From: Cognatishimia activa
GTDB taxonomy: Bacteria; Pseudomonadota; Alphaproteobacteria; Rhodobacterales; Rhodobacteraceae
Length of the DNA stretch: 64,000 nt
Assembly: GCF_026016445.1 (NCBI RefSeq)
Contig: NZ_CP096147.1
Location: 188,501 to 252,500, forward strand
Direction: 5' to 3'
Shown here one piece after another: positions 1-8,921 of this stretch (within the stretch, counting starts at the first letter, position 1; each line of letters starts with the position of its first letter). Made by a program: the position numbers and the translations under genes. Under the pieces are notes generated by a model that saw only the letters and a list, made by a program, of their open reading frames with translations, searched no databases and was not told the DNA's origin.

Positions 1-130
1 CACTGCCCATGGCGTGTCCACCAAGTTTGATGACAACAATCGCACCGGTGTAGCGCTGCAGATAGGGCAGAGCTTGAGACAGGGTGCGGGCGGTGGCGAT
101 CCAATCGCGGTTCATGTTTTGCTTCTTCAT
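1..130 (-). CDS. argB: Acetylglutamate kinase, N-terminal part (runs off window)
   Basis: The complement of bases 130 to 1 reads an open frame from ATG with a start [17 protein letters not shown] and then a segment [12 protein letters not shown], which is the N-terminal phosphate-binding strand and glycine loop of acetylglutamate kinases. The family phosphorylates N-acetyl-L-glutamate in cytoplasmic arginine synthesis. Only about 43 codons are inside the window; the rest lies beyond base 1. It is the last visible gene of the minus-strand block yidC, MOSC, engB, argB, a common alphaproteobacterial order, which supports the call. Confidence 0.85.
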   Translation of the reverse strand, partial: MKKQNMNRDWIATARTLSQALPYLQRYTGAIVVIKLGGHAMGS

Positions 131-208
131 ATGCTGGTCCTCTGGCTGCCCCTGTTAACGGGTTTGCCCAAGGTTGGCTATGGCTTTGAGGCCATCTTGT
201 TTTCCGCG

Positions 209-862
209 TCAGGTCAAATTCGCAATCAGCGCACGTAGGGTTGGAAGACCCCAGCCCTTTTCGCTGGAAGTAACAACAAGTTCTGGGAAAGCCGCTGGGT
301 GTTTGGACAGAGCTTGGCGCACCTGATCCATCGTCTTTTCGCGGTCTTTCTCTTTCACCTTATCGGCTTTGGTCATCACGACCTGAAATGTTACAGCAGA
401 GCTGTCCAGCAAAGACATGATCTCATCGTCCACGGCCTTCACACCGTGACGGCTGTCGATCAAAACAAAGGCGCGGCGCAGGCTCACGCGACCAGATAGG
501 TAGCGCTTCAATAGCTTTTGCCACTTTTCGATAACCGGCAGAGGCGCGTTTGCAAAACCATAGCCCGGCAGGTCGACCAGATAGTGGCTTTCCGCGAGGG
601 TGAAATAGTTGATTTCTTGCGTGCGACCCGGCGTGTTGGATGCGCGCGCAAGGCCCTTACGACCGGTCAAGGCATTGATCAAGCTGGATTTCCCAACGTT
701 TGATCGCCCTGCAAAACAGACCTCTATCCGGTCATCTCCAGGCAGGCCGTCCATGGCGACCACACCTTTCAGAAAGTCGGCATTGCTGCCAACAAAAAGT
801 TTGCGGCCTTTTTCGCGGCTTACATCGTCTGGTTCTTCGACCAGGGGGAAGGGGAGTTGCAT
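209..862 (-). CDS. engB: Ribosome biogenesis GTP-binding protein EngB (YsxC/YihA)
   Basis: A 217-residue TRAFAC-class GTPase that acts in large-subunit ribosome assembly in the cytoplasm. The GTPase motifs appear in order: G1 GRSNVGKSS (about 52-60), G2 region TPGRTQ (78-82), G3 DLPG (97-100), G4 TKAD (164-167) and G5-like SSEKG (199-203). The length is normal for the family. The start codon shares one base with the stop codon of the upstream MOSC gene (TGATG), so the two are probably translationally coupled. An argB start follows 79 bases downstream on the same strand. Confidence 0.96.
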   Translation of the reverse strand: MQLPFPLVEEPDDVSREKGRKLFVGSNADFLKGVVAMDGLPGDDRIEVCFAGRSNVGKSSLINALTGRKGLARASNTPGRTQEINYFTLAESHYLVDLPGYGFANAPLPVIEKWQKLLKRYLSGRVSLRRAFVLIDSRHGVKAVDDEIMSLLDSSAVTFQVVMTKADKVKEKDREKTMDQVRQALSKHPAAFPELVVTSSEKGWGLPTLRALIANLT

Positions 863-1608
863 CAGAGCACCTCAACAGTGTCGCCGCGCGCAATGTCACC
901 GGCTTTGGTTACATAGGCCTTTACGCCGAAGTCCAGATGCCCAAAGTTGTCGCGCAGACTTTTAAGTGTGTCGTAGTCATATTGGCCGGTCAGGGGATCA
1001 ACGGTTGTTGCTTTGCAGCGTTCGATCCGCTCACGGACTTCGAACTCTGCTGTGCCAACACGGATCGATTTGCCAACCAGATCAAATTCATCCCAGGGGG
1101 CCATACCATCCAGATGGATGTTGCCACGCCAGCGGTCCATCGACAGCTCTGCGTCAAAGGTCGCGCCAAGCGCTGCATTAGAGGCCAGATTCAGAAGGCT
1201 TATAGAAGGCCAGCTTGAATCGGTAAGGCCTACTCCAGGTACTTTCATAATGCCGGTCGATTGGCGCCGTTCGGCAGGCATGATCGGACGCACCCAATCC
1301 ACGAATTTCTGTGCATCTTCATCTGGATCAAATGTCAGATCCCACAATTCTGGGTGGCTCAAGGTCACTTTACCCGAAGCCTCATCCAGCTTTGCGGTCA
1401 GCGCCATCAAATGTGGTGAGCTTGCGCCGCGTGAAAAGTTGATACACCGGGCCCATTCGGACCCATCTGCTTTGGTTGCTTCGTGGGTCACGGCCCAATG
1501 GCGATCCCAAGGCATGCACTTGCCTGCCTCTAGCGCAGCGCGCTCAAGCGGTTCGCGGCCATGAGCCTTGATTGGATGGCGCCAGAGGGCCGCGACCGAA
1601 ATTGTCAC
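862..1608 (-). CDS. MOSC-domain protein
   Basis: A 248-residue protein opening with an MOSC N-terminal beta-barrel-like segment (AALWRHPIKAHGREPLERA) followed by a MOSC core. MOSC proteins relate to the molybdenum cofactor sulfurase C-terminus and the YiiM/YcbX group, and are thought to bind sulfur or molybdenum cofactor; the exact role here is unknown. A Cys in ERIERCKATTVDPLTGQ (roughly 192-208) is the conserved MOSC-type Cys. Its ATG overlaps the yidC stop by four bases (1605-1608) and its stop overlaps the engB start, so it is embedded in the yidC-engB operon. Confidence 0.85.
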   Translation of the reverse strand: MTISVAALWRHPIKAHGREPLERAALEAGKCMPWDRHWAVTHEATKADGSEWARCINFSRGASSPHLMALTAKLDEASGKVTLSHPELWDLTFDPDEDAQKFVDWVRPIMPAERRQSTGIMKVPGVGLTDSSWPSISLLNLASNAALGATFDAELSMDRWRGNIHLDGMAPWDEFDLVGKSIRVGTAEFEVRERIERCKATTVDPLTGQYDYDTLKSLRDNFGHLDFGVKAYVTKAGDIARGDTVEVL

Positions 1609-3413
1609 TTTTCTTCAGCCTTCGACTTGCGTTTGAAACCAGATTTGATGTTGCCAAAAACATCTGGTTTGTAGCCGTGAATTCGCATGATCGAATATTG
1701 CTGAATGAAGGTGATCGTGTTGTTCGCAATCCAGTAGACGACCAGACCTGACGCAAAGGTGCCCAGCATGAACATGAACACCCAAGGCATCCAAGCAAAG
1801 ATCATCTTCTGTGTCGGATCCGTTGGAGCTGGATTCAGCTTTTGTTGCAGCCACATAGAAACGCCCAACAGGATCGGTAGGATACCCAGCGAGAAGAAGG
1901 CGAAGATACCCAGATCAGGAACCGTGTAAGGCAGAGCACCAAACAGGTTGAAGATCGATGTTGGATCTGGTGCGGAAAGGTCTTTCAGCCAGCCCACCCA
2001 GGGTGCGTGACGCAGTTCCAGTGTGACGAAGATCACCTTATAGAGCGAGAAGAAGATCGGGATCTGCAGCAGGATTGGCAAACAACCTGCGGCCGGATTG
2101 ACCTTCTCTTTTTTGTATAGCTCCATCATGGATTGCTGCAGCTTCTGACGGTCATCGCCTGCCTTTTCCTTCAGCTTTTCCATTTCTGGCTGCAGCTCTT
2201 TCATCTTGGCCATAGAGGCATAAGATTTATAGGCCAATGGGAAAACGATGATCTTAATCAAAACCGTCAGACCAATGATGGCCCAGCCCATGTTGCCGAT
2301 CAGAGTGTTCAGCCAGTGCAGCACTGCGAACATTGGCTTGGTCAGGAAGAAGAACCAACCCCAATCAATGCTGTCCAGGAAGCCATTGATGCCGCCTTCG
2401 TTCTGATAGCTGCGGATTGCCGCCCAGTCTTTGGCGCCGGCAAAAAGTTGGCTATCAATAGTGACTGTTTGACCGTCAGCCAGTGTCTGTGTCGGCAGAA
2501 CAGCTTCGGTTTGATAGATGTCGCGGCGGTCATCGTACTTGGATACAGACTTAAATGCGCTTGTTTGGGATGGGATTAGAGTTGCCATCCAGTAGTGATC
2601 AGTAAAGCCGATCCAGCCGTTTTCAGTGACCTGGGTGACTTCGGCTTTCGCGCCCTCTGAGGCATTAAAATCGTAGTCAGTCAGATCACCGTAGCTCGAT
2701 TCTGTCAGCTCGCCATCGGACATGGCGATGAGGCCCTCGTGCAGAATGAAGAAATTCTTCAGATCCTGCGGCTCTCCGTGACGCGCGAGGATACCATAAG
2801 GCGCCAGTGAAACAGTGCCCGCGCCGTTGTTTTGAACGCTCTGTTTGATGGAGAACATGTAGTTTTCATCAATTGAGATCTCGCGCGAAAACACGAGGCC
2901 TGCTCCGTTGTCCCACGTCAGCGTAACCGGGCTGTTCTCTGTGAGGCGCGCCCCTTCTGCAGCAGCCCAAATGGTATTGGCACCGGGAACCGCGTCCAGG
3001 CCCAGGCCAGCGCCCGGCGCCCAGCCATAGAGGGCATAGTAGCTGCCTGCGGTACCGGTTGGGCGGAATAGGTGAACGATGTCAGAATTTTCGGCGAGTG
3101 TTTCGCGGTAGTTCTTGAGTGACAGGTCATCGATACGGCCACCTTGCAGTGAAATCGAACCCTTCAGCCGCTCGGTTTCAATGCTCAGACGAGGTGCATC
3201 TGTGACCTCAGCAACTTCAACAGTGTTGGGGGCAGTGGTCGCCGTCGCGTTCGCGACCGGCGTTGCCGCAACTGGTGTGTTTTCGGCTGTGGTGACTGCA
3301 TTTGGATCTTCAGTGACGACAGGCTCTGGTGGGGGGAAGAAATAAAACCACCCGATGAGTACGAGAACGCTGAGCGCTGTTGCAAGAATAAGGTTCTTGT
3401 TATTGTCGTCCAT
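1605..3413 (-). CDS. yidC: Membrane protein insertase YidC
   Basis: A 602-residue inner-membrane insertase of the YidC/Oxa1/Alb3 family. An N-terminal membrane segment (about residues 10-27) is followed by a low-complexity Pro/Ala/Thr linker (about 30-72), the periplasmic beta domain (about 75-340) and the C-terminal conserved membrane domain with the hallmark GCLPILLQIPIFFSLYKVI and a basic tail ending KSGFKRKSKAEEK. Length matches Gram-negative YidC. In many bacteria yidC lies directly after yidD-rnpA-rpmH; here about 3.6 kb of other genes separates them. MOSC and engB follow with overlapping ends. Confidence 0.97.
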   Translation of the reverse strand: MDDNNKNLILATALSVLVLIGWFYFFPPPEPVVTEDPNAVTTAENTPVAATPVANATATTAPNTVEVAEVTDAPRLSIETERLKGSISLQGGRIDDLSLKNYRETLAENSDIVHLFRPTGTAGSYYALYGWAPGAGLGLDAVPGANTIWAAAEGARLTENSPVTLTWDNGAGLVFSREISIDENYMFSIKQSVQNNGAGTVSLAPYGILARHGEPQDLKNFFILHEGLIAMSDGELTESSYGDLTDYDFNASEGAKAEVTQVTENGWIGFTDHYWMATLIPSQTSAFKSVSKYDDRRDIYQTEAVLPTQTLADGQTVTIDSQLFAGAKDWAAIRSYQNEGGINGFLDSIDWGWFFFLTKPMFAVLHWLNTLIGNMGWAIIGLTVLIKIIVFPLAYKSYASMAKMKELQPEMEKLKEKAGDDRQKLQQSMMELYKKEKVNPAAGCLPILLQIPIFFSLYKVIFVTLELRHAPWVGWLKDLSAPDPTSIFNLFGALPYTVPDLGIFAFFSLGILPILLGVSMWLQQKLNPAPTDPTQKMIFAWMPWVFMFMLGTFASGLVVYWIANNTITFIQQYSIMRIHGYKPDVFGNIKSGFKRKSKAEEK

Positions 3414-3616
3414 TACGCAGGGCCACCTGTCTGTCTCAAGCCGCTTTGGGCAGCGGTTTGATGTATCTGTTGTTCGTCGCGATCACTTTCAAGCGCGAAC
3501 AGCCCCAGAGGGGCTATGCAAAGAGATCGGTTCAGGGGAGGTTCAACAGAGGTCGACCGCAAAGGTCAAGAGGAATCGATGAATTGCCACCGGCGGAGGG
3601 CCGATAAGCGGCAAAC

Positions 3617-5170
3617 TCAAGTTCCAAGCCCTCTTTGACCCAGTATTTCAGGTGGTTTTTGCAAACCCTGATAGTAGTTCTTCAACCAGGGAATCGTTTC
3701 AGAAAACGGCATTGGGCGCGCAATTCCATAGCCCTGCACATGTGTACATCCAAGCTGCGCCAGCATTGAATGTTCATTTGCGGTCTCCACCCCCTCGGCC
3801 AGAGTTTCGACCCCCAGTCTTTCTGCCATTGTGACAATTGCGGATACCAGTTTCTGTTGCTCCGCATCTTGATCAATCTGGATTATGAAGGATCGATCGA
3901 TTTTTAACCGAGAGACCGCAAAGCGACGGATTGAACTGATCGAAGCATGCCCAGTGCCAAAATCATCAAGATCAACGTAGCAGCCAAGGTTGGCCAATCC
4001 ATTTACGTTGCGGGCAATCGCTCCATCCGCCGTGCCGGCAATGACGGATTCCAAGACTTCAATTGAAAGTCTGGCCGGGGCGAGTTCAAACCGATCCAAT
4101 TCCCAGTGGATTTTCTCTACCAGCATTGGATTGCGCAGCTCATCACCCGCGAAGTTTACGCCTACATGTGGAATGCGAAGCCCATGTCGATCCCATTCTT
4201 TCAGAGCCTCAAGGGAGTTTTTCAGCATATGGTCCGCCAAGCGTTCCAGTTGATTGGATCTTGTCAGCGCTTCCATAAAATGAACGGGGGCCAAAATGCC
4301 ACGTTCCGGGTGCTGCCAGCGAGCAAGCGCCTCAAAGCCTGTTATTTCGCCTGTTTCAGTAGAGACCTGTGGCTGGAACCATGCATGAATCTGGTCGAGC
4401 TGCAGCGCGTTTGAAGCCTCTGTGCAAAGCTGCGCATGAGATCGATCCCGATTCAGGAGCTTTTTCGAATAGGCACGAATTGAGGAGGCACCGTTTCGAT
4501 TGGCGTCCCGCAGGGCAATTTGGGCCGCCTTGTGCAATTCTTCAGCACCACCAGTATCGATTTGATCACTCCGGCAAAATCCGATGGAACAAGTGAGGCG
4601 CAGAGATGTGGCATCAATTGGGATCGGGCTTTCTACCGCTGACTTCAGTCGTGATGCGAGCTGAACACAGATTTCAAGATCCAAATGTCGCACAGGAGCC
4701 AGAGCAAACACATATTCGCCCTCATCGATCCGAGAAAGTCGATCATCTTCACGCATCGCGCGAAGTATACGTGCCCCAACTTTTTGCTGAATTTGTTGGG
4801 TTGCCACCTCACCGAATTTCGCCTGGAGTTGAGCAAATTCATCGATTTTGATCGAAAAACAGGCAAACCGGCGGTGATTGGTCGTCGCTTCCGAAGCCCA
4901 TTTGTCCGCTTCTTTCTTTAATTCTGTCAGAGGCATCATCCCAGTAGGTATTTTTTCAAGCTCCTCCGATCGCCGATTTACCTGTCTGGCGGCGGCGATA
5001 GCCAAAACTGGAATGACTATCGTACATGCCATGAGCAGGGTAACGCCGCCAATCGAAAAGGCGCAGAGGCACAAAAAACTATATACGATGCCCAGCCACT
5101 CAGGCCGCCTTAAAAGCTCACGAAAGCTTTTGCTGCCGGAGTCACCCTCCGCAGACTTGCGTGTCCACAT
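3617..5170 (-). CDS. Membrane-anchored GGDEF/EAL protein, probable c-di-GMP phosphodiesterase
   Basis: A 517-residue protein with two close hydrophobic segments near the N-terminus (about 27-60), a degenerate GGDEF domain and a C-terminal EAL domain. The diguanylate cyclase signature is replaced by RIDEGEY, so synthesis of c-di-GMP is unlikely. The EAL domain keeps FEALARW, a DDFGTG loop, KIDRSFI, the loop-6-type LAEGVET and the terminal VQGYGIARPM, so it probably hydrolyses c-di-GMP. No periplasmic sensor domain is visible. It stands alone between yidC and ttcA, and regulation is not evident. Confidence 0.9.
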   Translation of the reverse strand: MWTRKSAEGDSGSKSFRELLRRPEWLGIVYSFLCLCAFSIGGVTLLMACTIVIPVLAIAAARQVNRRSEELEKIPTGMMPLTELKKEADKWASEATTNHRRFACFSIKIDEFAQLQAKFGEVATQQIQQKVGARILRAMREDDRLSRIDEGEYVFALAPVRHLDLEICVQLASRLKSAVESPIPIDATSLRLTCSIGFCRSDQIDTGGAEELHKAAQIALRDANRNGASSIRAYSKKLLNRDRSHAQLCTEASNALQLDQIHAWFQPQVSTETGEITGFEALARWQHPERGILAPVHFMEALTRSNQLERLADHMLKNSLEALKEWDRHGLRIPHVGVNFAGDELRNPMLVEKIHWELDRFELAPARLSIEVLESVIAGTADGAIARNVNGLANLGCYVDLDDFGTGHASISSIRRFAVSRLKIDRSFIIQIDQDAEQQKLVSAIVTMAERLGVETLAEGVETANEHSMLAQLGCTHVQGYGIARPMPFSETIPWLKNYYQGLQKPPEILGQRGLGT

Positions 5171-5236
5171 AATTCACCCTTTCCGCCAATCGGGGACTTC
5201 CGGAAAGGAGATTAATACAGGAACCTGAGTGCTTAA

Positions 5237-6109
5237 TTAACGCAACATAGGAATGTCGTCGGAATTTTCGTCGAATTTTAGATTCTCGCGCGCCAATCCG
5301 ACAAAATCGAAGATTTTTGGGTCCAGCATGTGGCTCGGGCGAATGTTCATCAAAGACCGGAACATCACCTGACGACGACCCGGGCTGTTCTTTTCCCATT
5401 GATCCAGGATTTGCTTCACCTGCTGGCGCTGAAGCCCGTCCTGGCTGCCGCAGAGATCGCATGGGATGATCGGGTAATTCATTGCCTTGGCGAATTTTTC
5501 GCAATCTTCTTCAGCGACGTGAGCCAGAGGGCGGTAAACAAACAAGTCTTTTTCTTCATTTACCAGTTTTGGCGGCATCGTCGCCAAACGACCTCCGTGG
5601 AAGAGGTTCATGAAGAAAGTTTCCAAGATGTCATCCCGGTGGTGACCCAGCACAACAGCCGAACAGCCTTCTTCACGCGCAATCCGGTAAAGGTTACCGC
5701 GACGCAGGCGTGAGCAGAGCGCGCAATAGGTTCGTCCAGCCGGGACCTTATCTTTCACAATTGAATAAGTGTCTTGATATTCAATCCGGTGTGGTACGCC
5801 CATTTTTTCCAAGAAGGCCGGCAGCACTGTGGCCGGGAAGTTCGGCTGACCCTGATCCAGATTGCAGGCGAGCAGATCGACCGGCAGAAGGCCGCGCCAT
5901 TTCAGCTCATAAAGAACCGCAAGCAATGTGTAGCTGTCTTTGCCACCGGAAAGGCAGACAAGCCAACGCGCATCGCGTTCGATCATCCCGTATTGCTCAA
6001 TCGCTTCGCGCGTATAGCGCACAATCCGCTTACGCAGCTTCTTAAAGCTGGCAGAGGAGGGCGCGCCGTGAAACAGAGGGTGGATATCGTCGAGATCATC
6101 ATCAAGCAT
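5237..6109 (-). CDS. ttcA: tRNA 2-thiocytidine(32) synthetase TtcA
   Basis: A 290-residue PP-loop ATPase. The PP-loop SGGKDS is at about 54-59, and the Fe-S ligand cysteines are in YCALC (C129, C132) and PCDLC (C217, C220), the TtcA arrangement. The family thiolates cytidine 32 of some tRNAs using an Fe-S cluster and ATP. Length is typical. An ATG start is preceded by a purine-rich stretch (AGGGGCGG). The last codons carry an [10 protein letters not shown] tail. Confidence 0.94.
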   Translation of the reverse strand: MLDDDLDDIHPLFHGAPSSASFKKLRKRIVRYTREAIEQYGMIERDARWLVCLSGGKDSYTLLAVLYELKWRGLLPVDLLACNLDQGQPNFPATVLPAFLEKMGVPHRIEYQDTYSIVKDKVPAGRTYCALCSRLRRGNLYRIAREEGCSAVVLGHHRDDILETFFMNLFHGGRLATMPPKLVNEEKDLFVYRPLAHVAEEDCEKFAKAMNYPIIPCDLCGSQDGLQRQQVKQILDQWEKNSPGRRQVMFRSLMNIRPSHMLDPKIFDFVGLARENLKFDENSDDIPMLR

Positions 6110-6178
6110 GGCCGCCCCTATGCCACCGAATAGCCAATAGGAAAAGGGGCAAAGCGGCTTTCACACTTTGCCCCAGTG

Positions 6179-6421
6179 TTAGCGTTTCAGATCCCAGAAG
6201 TGATCAATTGGATCGTGGGGGCGTTCGGGTAGGCCAATATCCCTCCGCATCCGGTTGTCCAAATGATCGGCCCTGGGAGGGCTGGGTTTGAAACGAACCA
6301 CGGTTTTGATCGCCGTAGTCAGCAAGCGTCCGCGACCGAACTTATCGATCAGATTGGCTATTTCTTCATTCAAATCGGGGATAGGTTCATGAACTTCATC
6401 TTTTGTCATTGCTCTTCTCAA
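6179..6421 (-). CDS. DUF1127-type small protein, copy 1
   Basis: About 76-80 residues, depending on whether the start is the first codon or the ATG four codons later (MTKDEVHEP). The C-terminus carries NRMRRDIGLPE, the short arginine-rich signature of DUF1127-like proteins that are abundant in alphaproteobacteria. Some members of that group have been linked to RNA or phosphate metabolism; nothing here specifies the role. A second, similar gene lies about 95 bases upstream, sharing a body resembling LIxxFGRxRxLxxAIKT plus the same motif, so this is a tandem duplication. Confidence 0.7.
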   Translation of the reverse strand: MRRAMTKDEVHEPIPDLNEEIANLIDKFGRGRLLTTAIKTVVRFKPSPPRADHLDNRMRRDIGLPERPHDPIDHFWDLKR

Positions 6422-6515
6422 CTCAATTTAAGGTTGACAAAGGCGCAGCTCTTTTGGCCTGGCCACGGCATTAAACCGAGGTCAGTTGTTTCCGCTGCGT
6501 CGAAGTCTTTCGACG

Positions 6516-6746
6516 TTAGACTCTGTCAGACCAAAGGCGGCGTGAAGGCTCCGAGAGTTCCGGAAGTCCAATGTCGCGGCGCAGATGATTGTTCATCGAC
6601 ACCACTGAATCAGGCGGTCGACCTTTGCCTTTCCAAAAGGTTTTCAAAATCGCGAAGAGGGCGCGTCTGCGGCCAAATCTTGCGATCAGGTAGGTCACTT
6701 CAAACGTCAGTTCTTTTCGGGCGTTATAAGAAACGGCTTGATTCAT
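6516..6746 (-). CDS. DUF1127-type small protein, copy 2
   Basis: About 76 residues if translation starts at the internal ATG (MNQAVSYNARKEL). The frame is open 23 codons further upstream, but that extension does not resemble the neighbour. It shares with copy 1 an acidic N-terminal half, an RFGRRRALFAILKT segment and the C-terminal NHLRRDIGLPE motif of DUF1127-like proteins. The two genes run in the same direction and probably arose by tandem duplication. Function is not assigned. Confidence 0.68.
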   Translation of the reverse strand: MNQAVSYNARKELTFEVTYLIARFGRRRALFAILKTFWKGKGRPPDSVVSMNNHLRRDIGLPELSEPSRRLWSDRV

Positions 6747-6894
6747 TGGTGTTTCCACGTGCAAAGCGACGTGGTCCTCTGGTTTTGTAAGTTTAATGCA
6801 AAGCCAACAGATCAAACGGACTCCGCCTAGGCGGGAGTTATCGATTGCTGGTCAGAAAGCGTTCAGAGTGGAAACCTTGATTTCCAGGCGGGGA

Positions 6895-6951
6895 TCAGGC
6901 GTGATGCTGGGCCCAGCCGGCTCGGAGGCAAGTGGTCAGTGCATATTTCAT
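6895..6951 (-). CDS. Candidate 18-codon small ORF with a strong ribosome-binding site
   Basis: The complement reads ATG AAA TAT GCA and encodes MKYALTTCLRAGWAQHHA before TGA. The start is preceded by AAAGGAGGCAAATC, an almost ideal Shine-Dalgarno sequence with good spacing, which is the main support. It lies about 150 bases upstream of the second DUF1127-type gene on the same strand, so it could be a small protein or a leader peptide. No family is recognised, and coding has not been shown. Confidence 0.4.
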   Translation of the reverse strand: MKYALTTCLRAGWAQHHA

Positions 6952-7049
6952 GATTTGCCTCCTTTGTAGTGGTTGAACGTGTGCGCACACTAGCAGCGTG
7001 TAACGCTTCGCCAAGTAGGGAAATGCATACCCGTATTAGTTGTTGCGAC

Positions 7050-7304
7050 TCAGCAACAATCCGAGTTCTTCACTTGGTCTTTTTTATCTGGAACGGGGTC
7101 ATAGCCTTCTCCACCTAAGGGATGGCAACGCCCAATACGCCTGATTGTCAGAATGGTCCCTTTGACGGGACCGTGGTTCTCAAGCGCCTCAAGCGCATAG
7201 GCAGAACAGGTGGGTTGATACCGGCAATTGTGTCCAACCCAAGGGCTGAAGATCAGCCGATAGGCCCGAATGGGAAGGGCAATTATATGGGAGAGGGGAC
7301 TCAT
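7050..7304 (-). CDS. yidD: Membrane protein insertion efficiency factor YidD
   Basis: An 84-residue protein of the YidD (HlyA-like, UPF0161) family with [15 protein letters not shown], a HGPVKG turn and [14 protein letters not shown], all hallmarks of the family. It is a small peripheral inner-membrane protein that assists Sec/YidC-dependent insertion. Its ATG overlaps the rnpA stop by four bases, the usual arrangement, indicating translational coupling. The C-terminus ends in a Cys pair. Confidence 0.95.
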   Translation of the reverse strand: MSPLSHIIALPIRAYRLIFSPWVGHNCRYQPTCSAYALEALENHGPVKGTILTIRRIGRCHPLGGEGYDPVPDKKDQVKNSDCC

Positions 7305-7744
7305 TTGGATTTGGCTGCGCGTTTGGGACCTGGGCTATGCAGTTTGTTCAGTGCATATTTAAGGTCACCTTTGAGATCTTCAAAGGGTCGGGCAGCAGTC
7401 GTTTCAGCTCTTCCAATCAGAACATAGTCCCAGCCGGGCTTCCCAAGAATAGGGAGCAAAGCGCGCGCAACTTCTCGCATACGCCGTTTCGCGCGGTTGC
7501 GGGCGACCGCATTCCCAACTTTCTTAGAGCAGGTAAATCCCACGCGGATCTGATCAGATTGTTCTGTTTCGCCCTCGCGCCTTTTGCGAGCCTGCACCAT
7601 CATTGATCCTACCCCTTGTTTGCGCGCGCGCGCGGCCAATAGGAAATCAGATCGTTTTTTTAATACCTGCAAACACGACGAAGCCGCCGGAGGTTTTTCC
7701 CTTCGGCTGGCGTTGCCATCCAATGGGGCCTCCGGCGGCGTCAT
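7301..7744 (-). CDS. rnpA: Ribonuclease P protein component
   Basis: A 147-residue basic protein. The family signature [15 protein letters not shown], the RNase P RNA-binding helix, lies in the middle (about 80-95), preceded by the [16 protein letters not shown] segment. It binds the RNase P RNA and helps mature tRNA 5' ends. The roughly 20-residue N-terminal extension ([15 protein letters not shown]) may mean the true start is further in. It sits between rpmH and yidD, the canonical order. Confidence 0.93.
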   Translation of the reverse strand: MTPPEAPLDGNASRREKPPAASSCLQVLKKRSDFLLAARARKQGVGSMMVQARKRREGETEQSDQIRVGFTCSKKVGNAVARNRAKRRMREVARALLPILGKPGWDYVLIGRAETTAARPFEDLKGDLKYALNKLHSPGPKRAAKSK

Positions 7745-7770
7745 GTCTTAATTCGCAGTGCTGCTGAGGC

Positions 7771-7905
7771 TTACGCGCTCAGAGACTTACGGCCTTGCGC
7801 GCGACGCGCGTTGATGATCTTGCGACCAGCTTTTGTAGCCATGCGCGCACGGAAGCCGTGGCGGCGCTTGCGAACCAGGTTCGAGGGTTGGTAGGTGCGT
7901 TTCAT
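7771..7905 (-). CDS. rpmH: 50S ribosomal protein L34
   Basis: A 44-residue frame on the complement beginning [18 protein letters not shown], containing [20 protein letters not shown] and ending KSLSA. It is a complete, textbook L34, a small basic protein of the large ribosomal subunit. It is too short for ordinary ORF cut-offs. The rnpA start follows 26 bases downstream, and the two are normally co-transcribed. Confidence 0.98.
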   Translation of the reverse strand: MKRTYQPSNLVRKRRHGFRARMATKAGRKIINARRAQGRKSLSA

Positions 7906-8186
7906 CGCTCCGTCTCCGTACTTTAGTTAAACGCTCCGCGACTCACATCGGGTGCGTGATCTATTCGAAGCCCTGCTAATAGGGGTGACATTTGGATAAG
8001 TCAAACGCCCAAAGAGAGTTTTGCAACAAATATATGGGGAATTCCCTTGATATGTTTCAAAACTGTTGGATTCGACCTGTCTCGATCACGGAACGCGTGA
8101 AGATCATCAACCGCGCGTGAAGTCTATACCGATTTATTGCAAGCGCCCGCATCTTGGGGGAAACCAAGTATGACGAAAGACAAGAT

Positions 8187-8909
8187 ATGAGCGACATGAC
8201 CGACGTCACTAAAAGCGGATTTGCCAAGAACCTTCCTTTGATTGCCATTCTGATAGTGGCTGCAATCGGGGCATTCACACTGCGCGATTACCTGAGTTTT
8301 GAAACGCTTAGGGATAACCGAGAGGCCTTGTTGGCCTTCCGTGACGCGAATTTCGCATTGACGGTTGGTCTTTTTATGGCTGCATACATTGTTATTGTGG
8401 CTTTCAGCTTACCAGGCGCGACAATTGCCACCCTGACCGGCGGCTTTCTATTCGCAACCTTTCCGGGCGCTCTCTTTAATGTCACCGCGGCAACGATAGG
8501 TGCAGTGCTTATTTTCCTCGCGGCTCGGTGGGGTCTGGGAGAGAAGCTGGCTGCCAAGATGGAAGGCTCCGAGGGGGCGGTAAAGAAAATCAAAGACGGG
8601 ATCGATGAAAACCAATGGTCGATGCTGTTTCTGATCCGTCTGGTACCGGCAGTGCCATTCTTTGTAGCAAACCTCGTGCCTGCATTGGTCGGCGTACCGC
8701 TGCGCAGATTTGTGATCTCTACATTCCTGGGTATCATCCCAGGCGGTGTGGTTTACACATCGGTCGGCGCAGGTCTGGGTGAAGTCTTTGAACGGGGCGA
8801 AACACCAAACCTGGGCATTATCTTTGAGCCTCAAATTCTGCTGCCAATTCTGGGCCTTTGTGCTTTGGCTGCACTTCCCATTGCCATCAAAGCCATTCGC
8901 GGCAAGTAA
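8187..8909 (+). CDS. TVP38/TMEM64-family (DedA-like VTT domain) membrane protein
   Basis: About 240 residues with several hydrophobic segments. The central FSLPGATIATLTGGFLFA and the later RLVPAVPFFVANLVPALVGV with FxGxxPG-type IIPGGVVYTSVGAG are typical of the VTT/SNARE-associated (TVP38) family, predicted inner-membrane proteins of uncertain transport or lipid role. I chose the ATG at 8187 (MSDMTDVTK); the frame is also open from a TTG at 8154. The flavoprotein gene starts 12 bases downstream, a pairing seen in several phyla, so the two probably act together. Confidence 0.82.
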   Translation: MSDMTDVTKSGFAKNLPLIAILIVAAIGAFTLRDYLSFETLRDNREALLAFRDANFALTVGLFMAAYIVIVAFSLPGATIATLTGGFLFATFPGALFNVTAATIGAVLIFLAARWGLGEKLAAKMEGSEGAVKKIKDGIDENQWSMLFLIRLVPAVPFFVANLVPALVGVPLRRFVISTFLGIIPGGVVYTSVGAGLGEVFERGETPNLGIIFEPQILLPILGLCALAALPIAIKAIRGK

Positions 8910-8921
8910 GGACATAATCCC

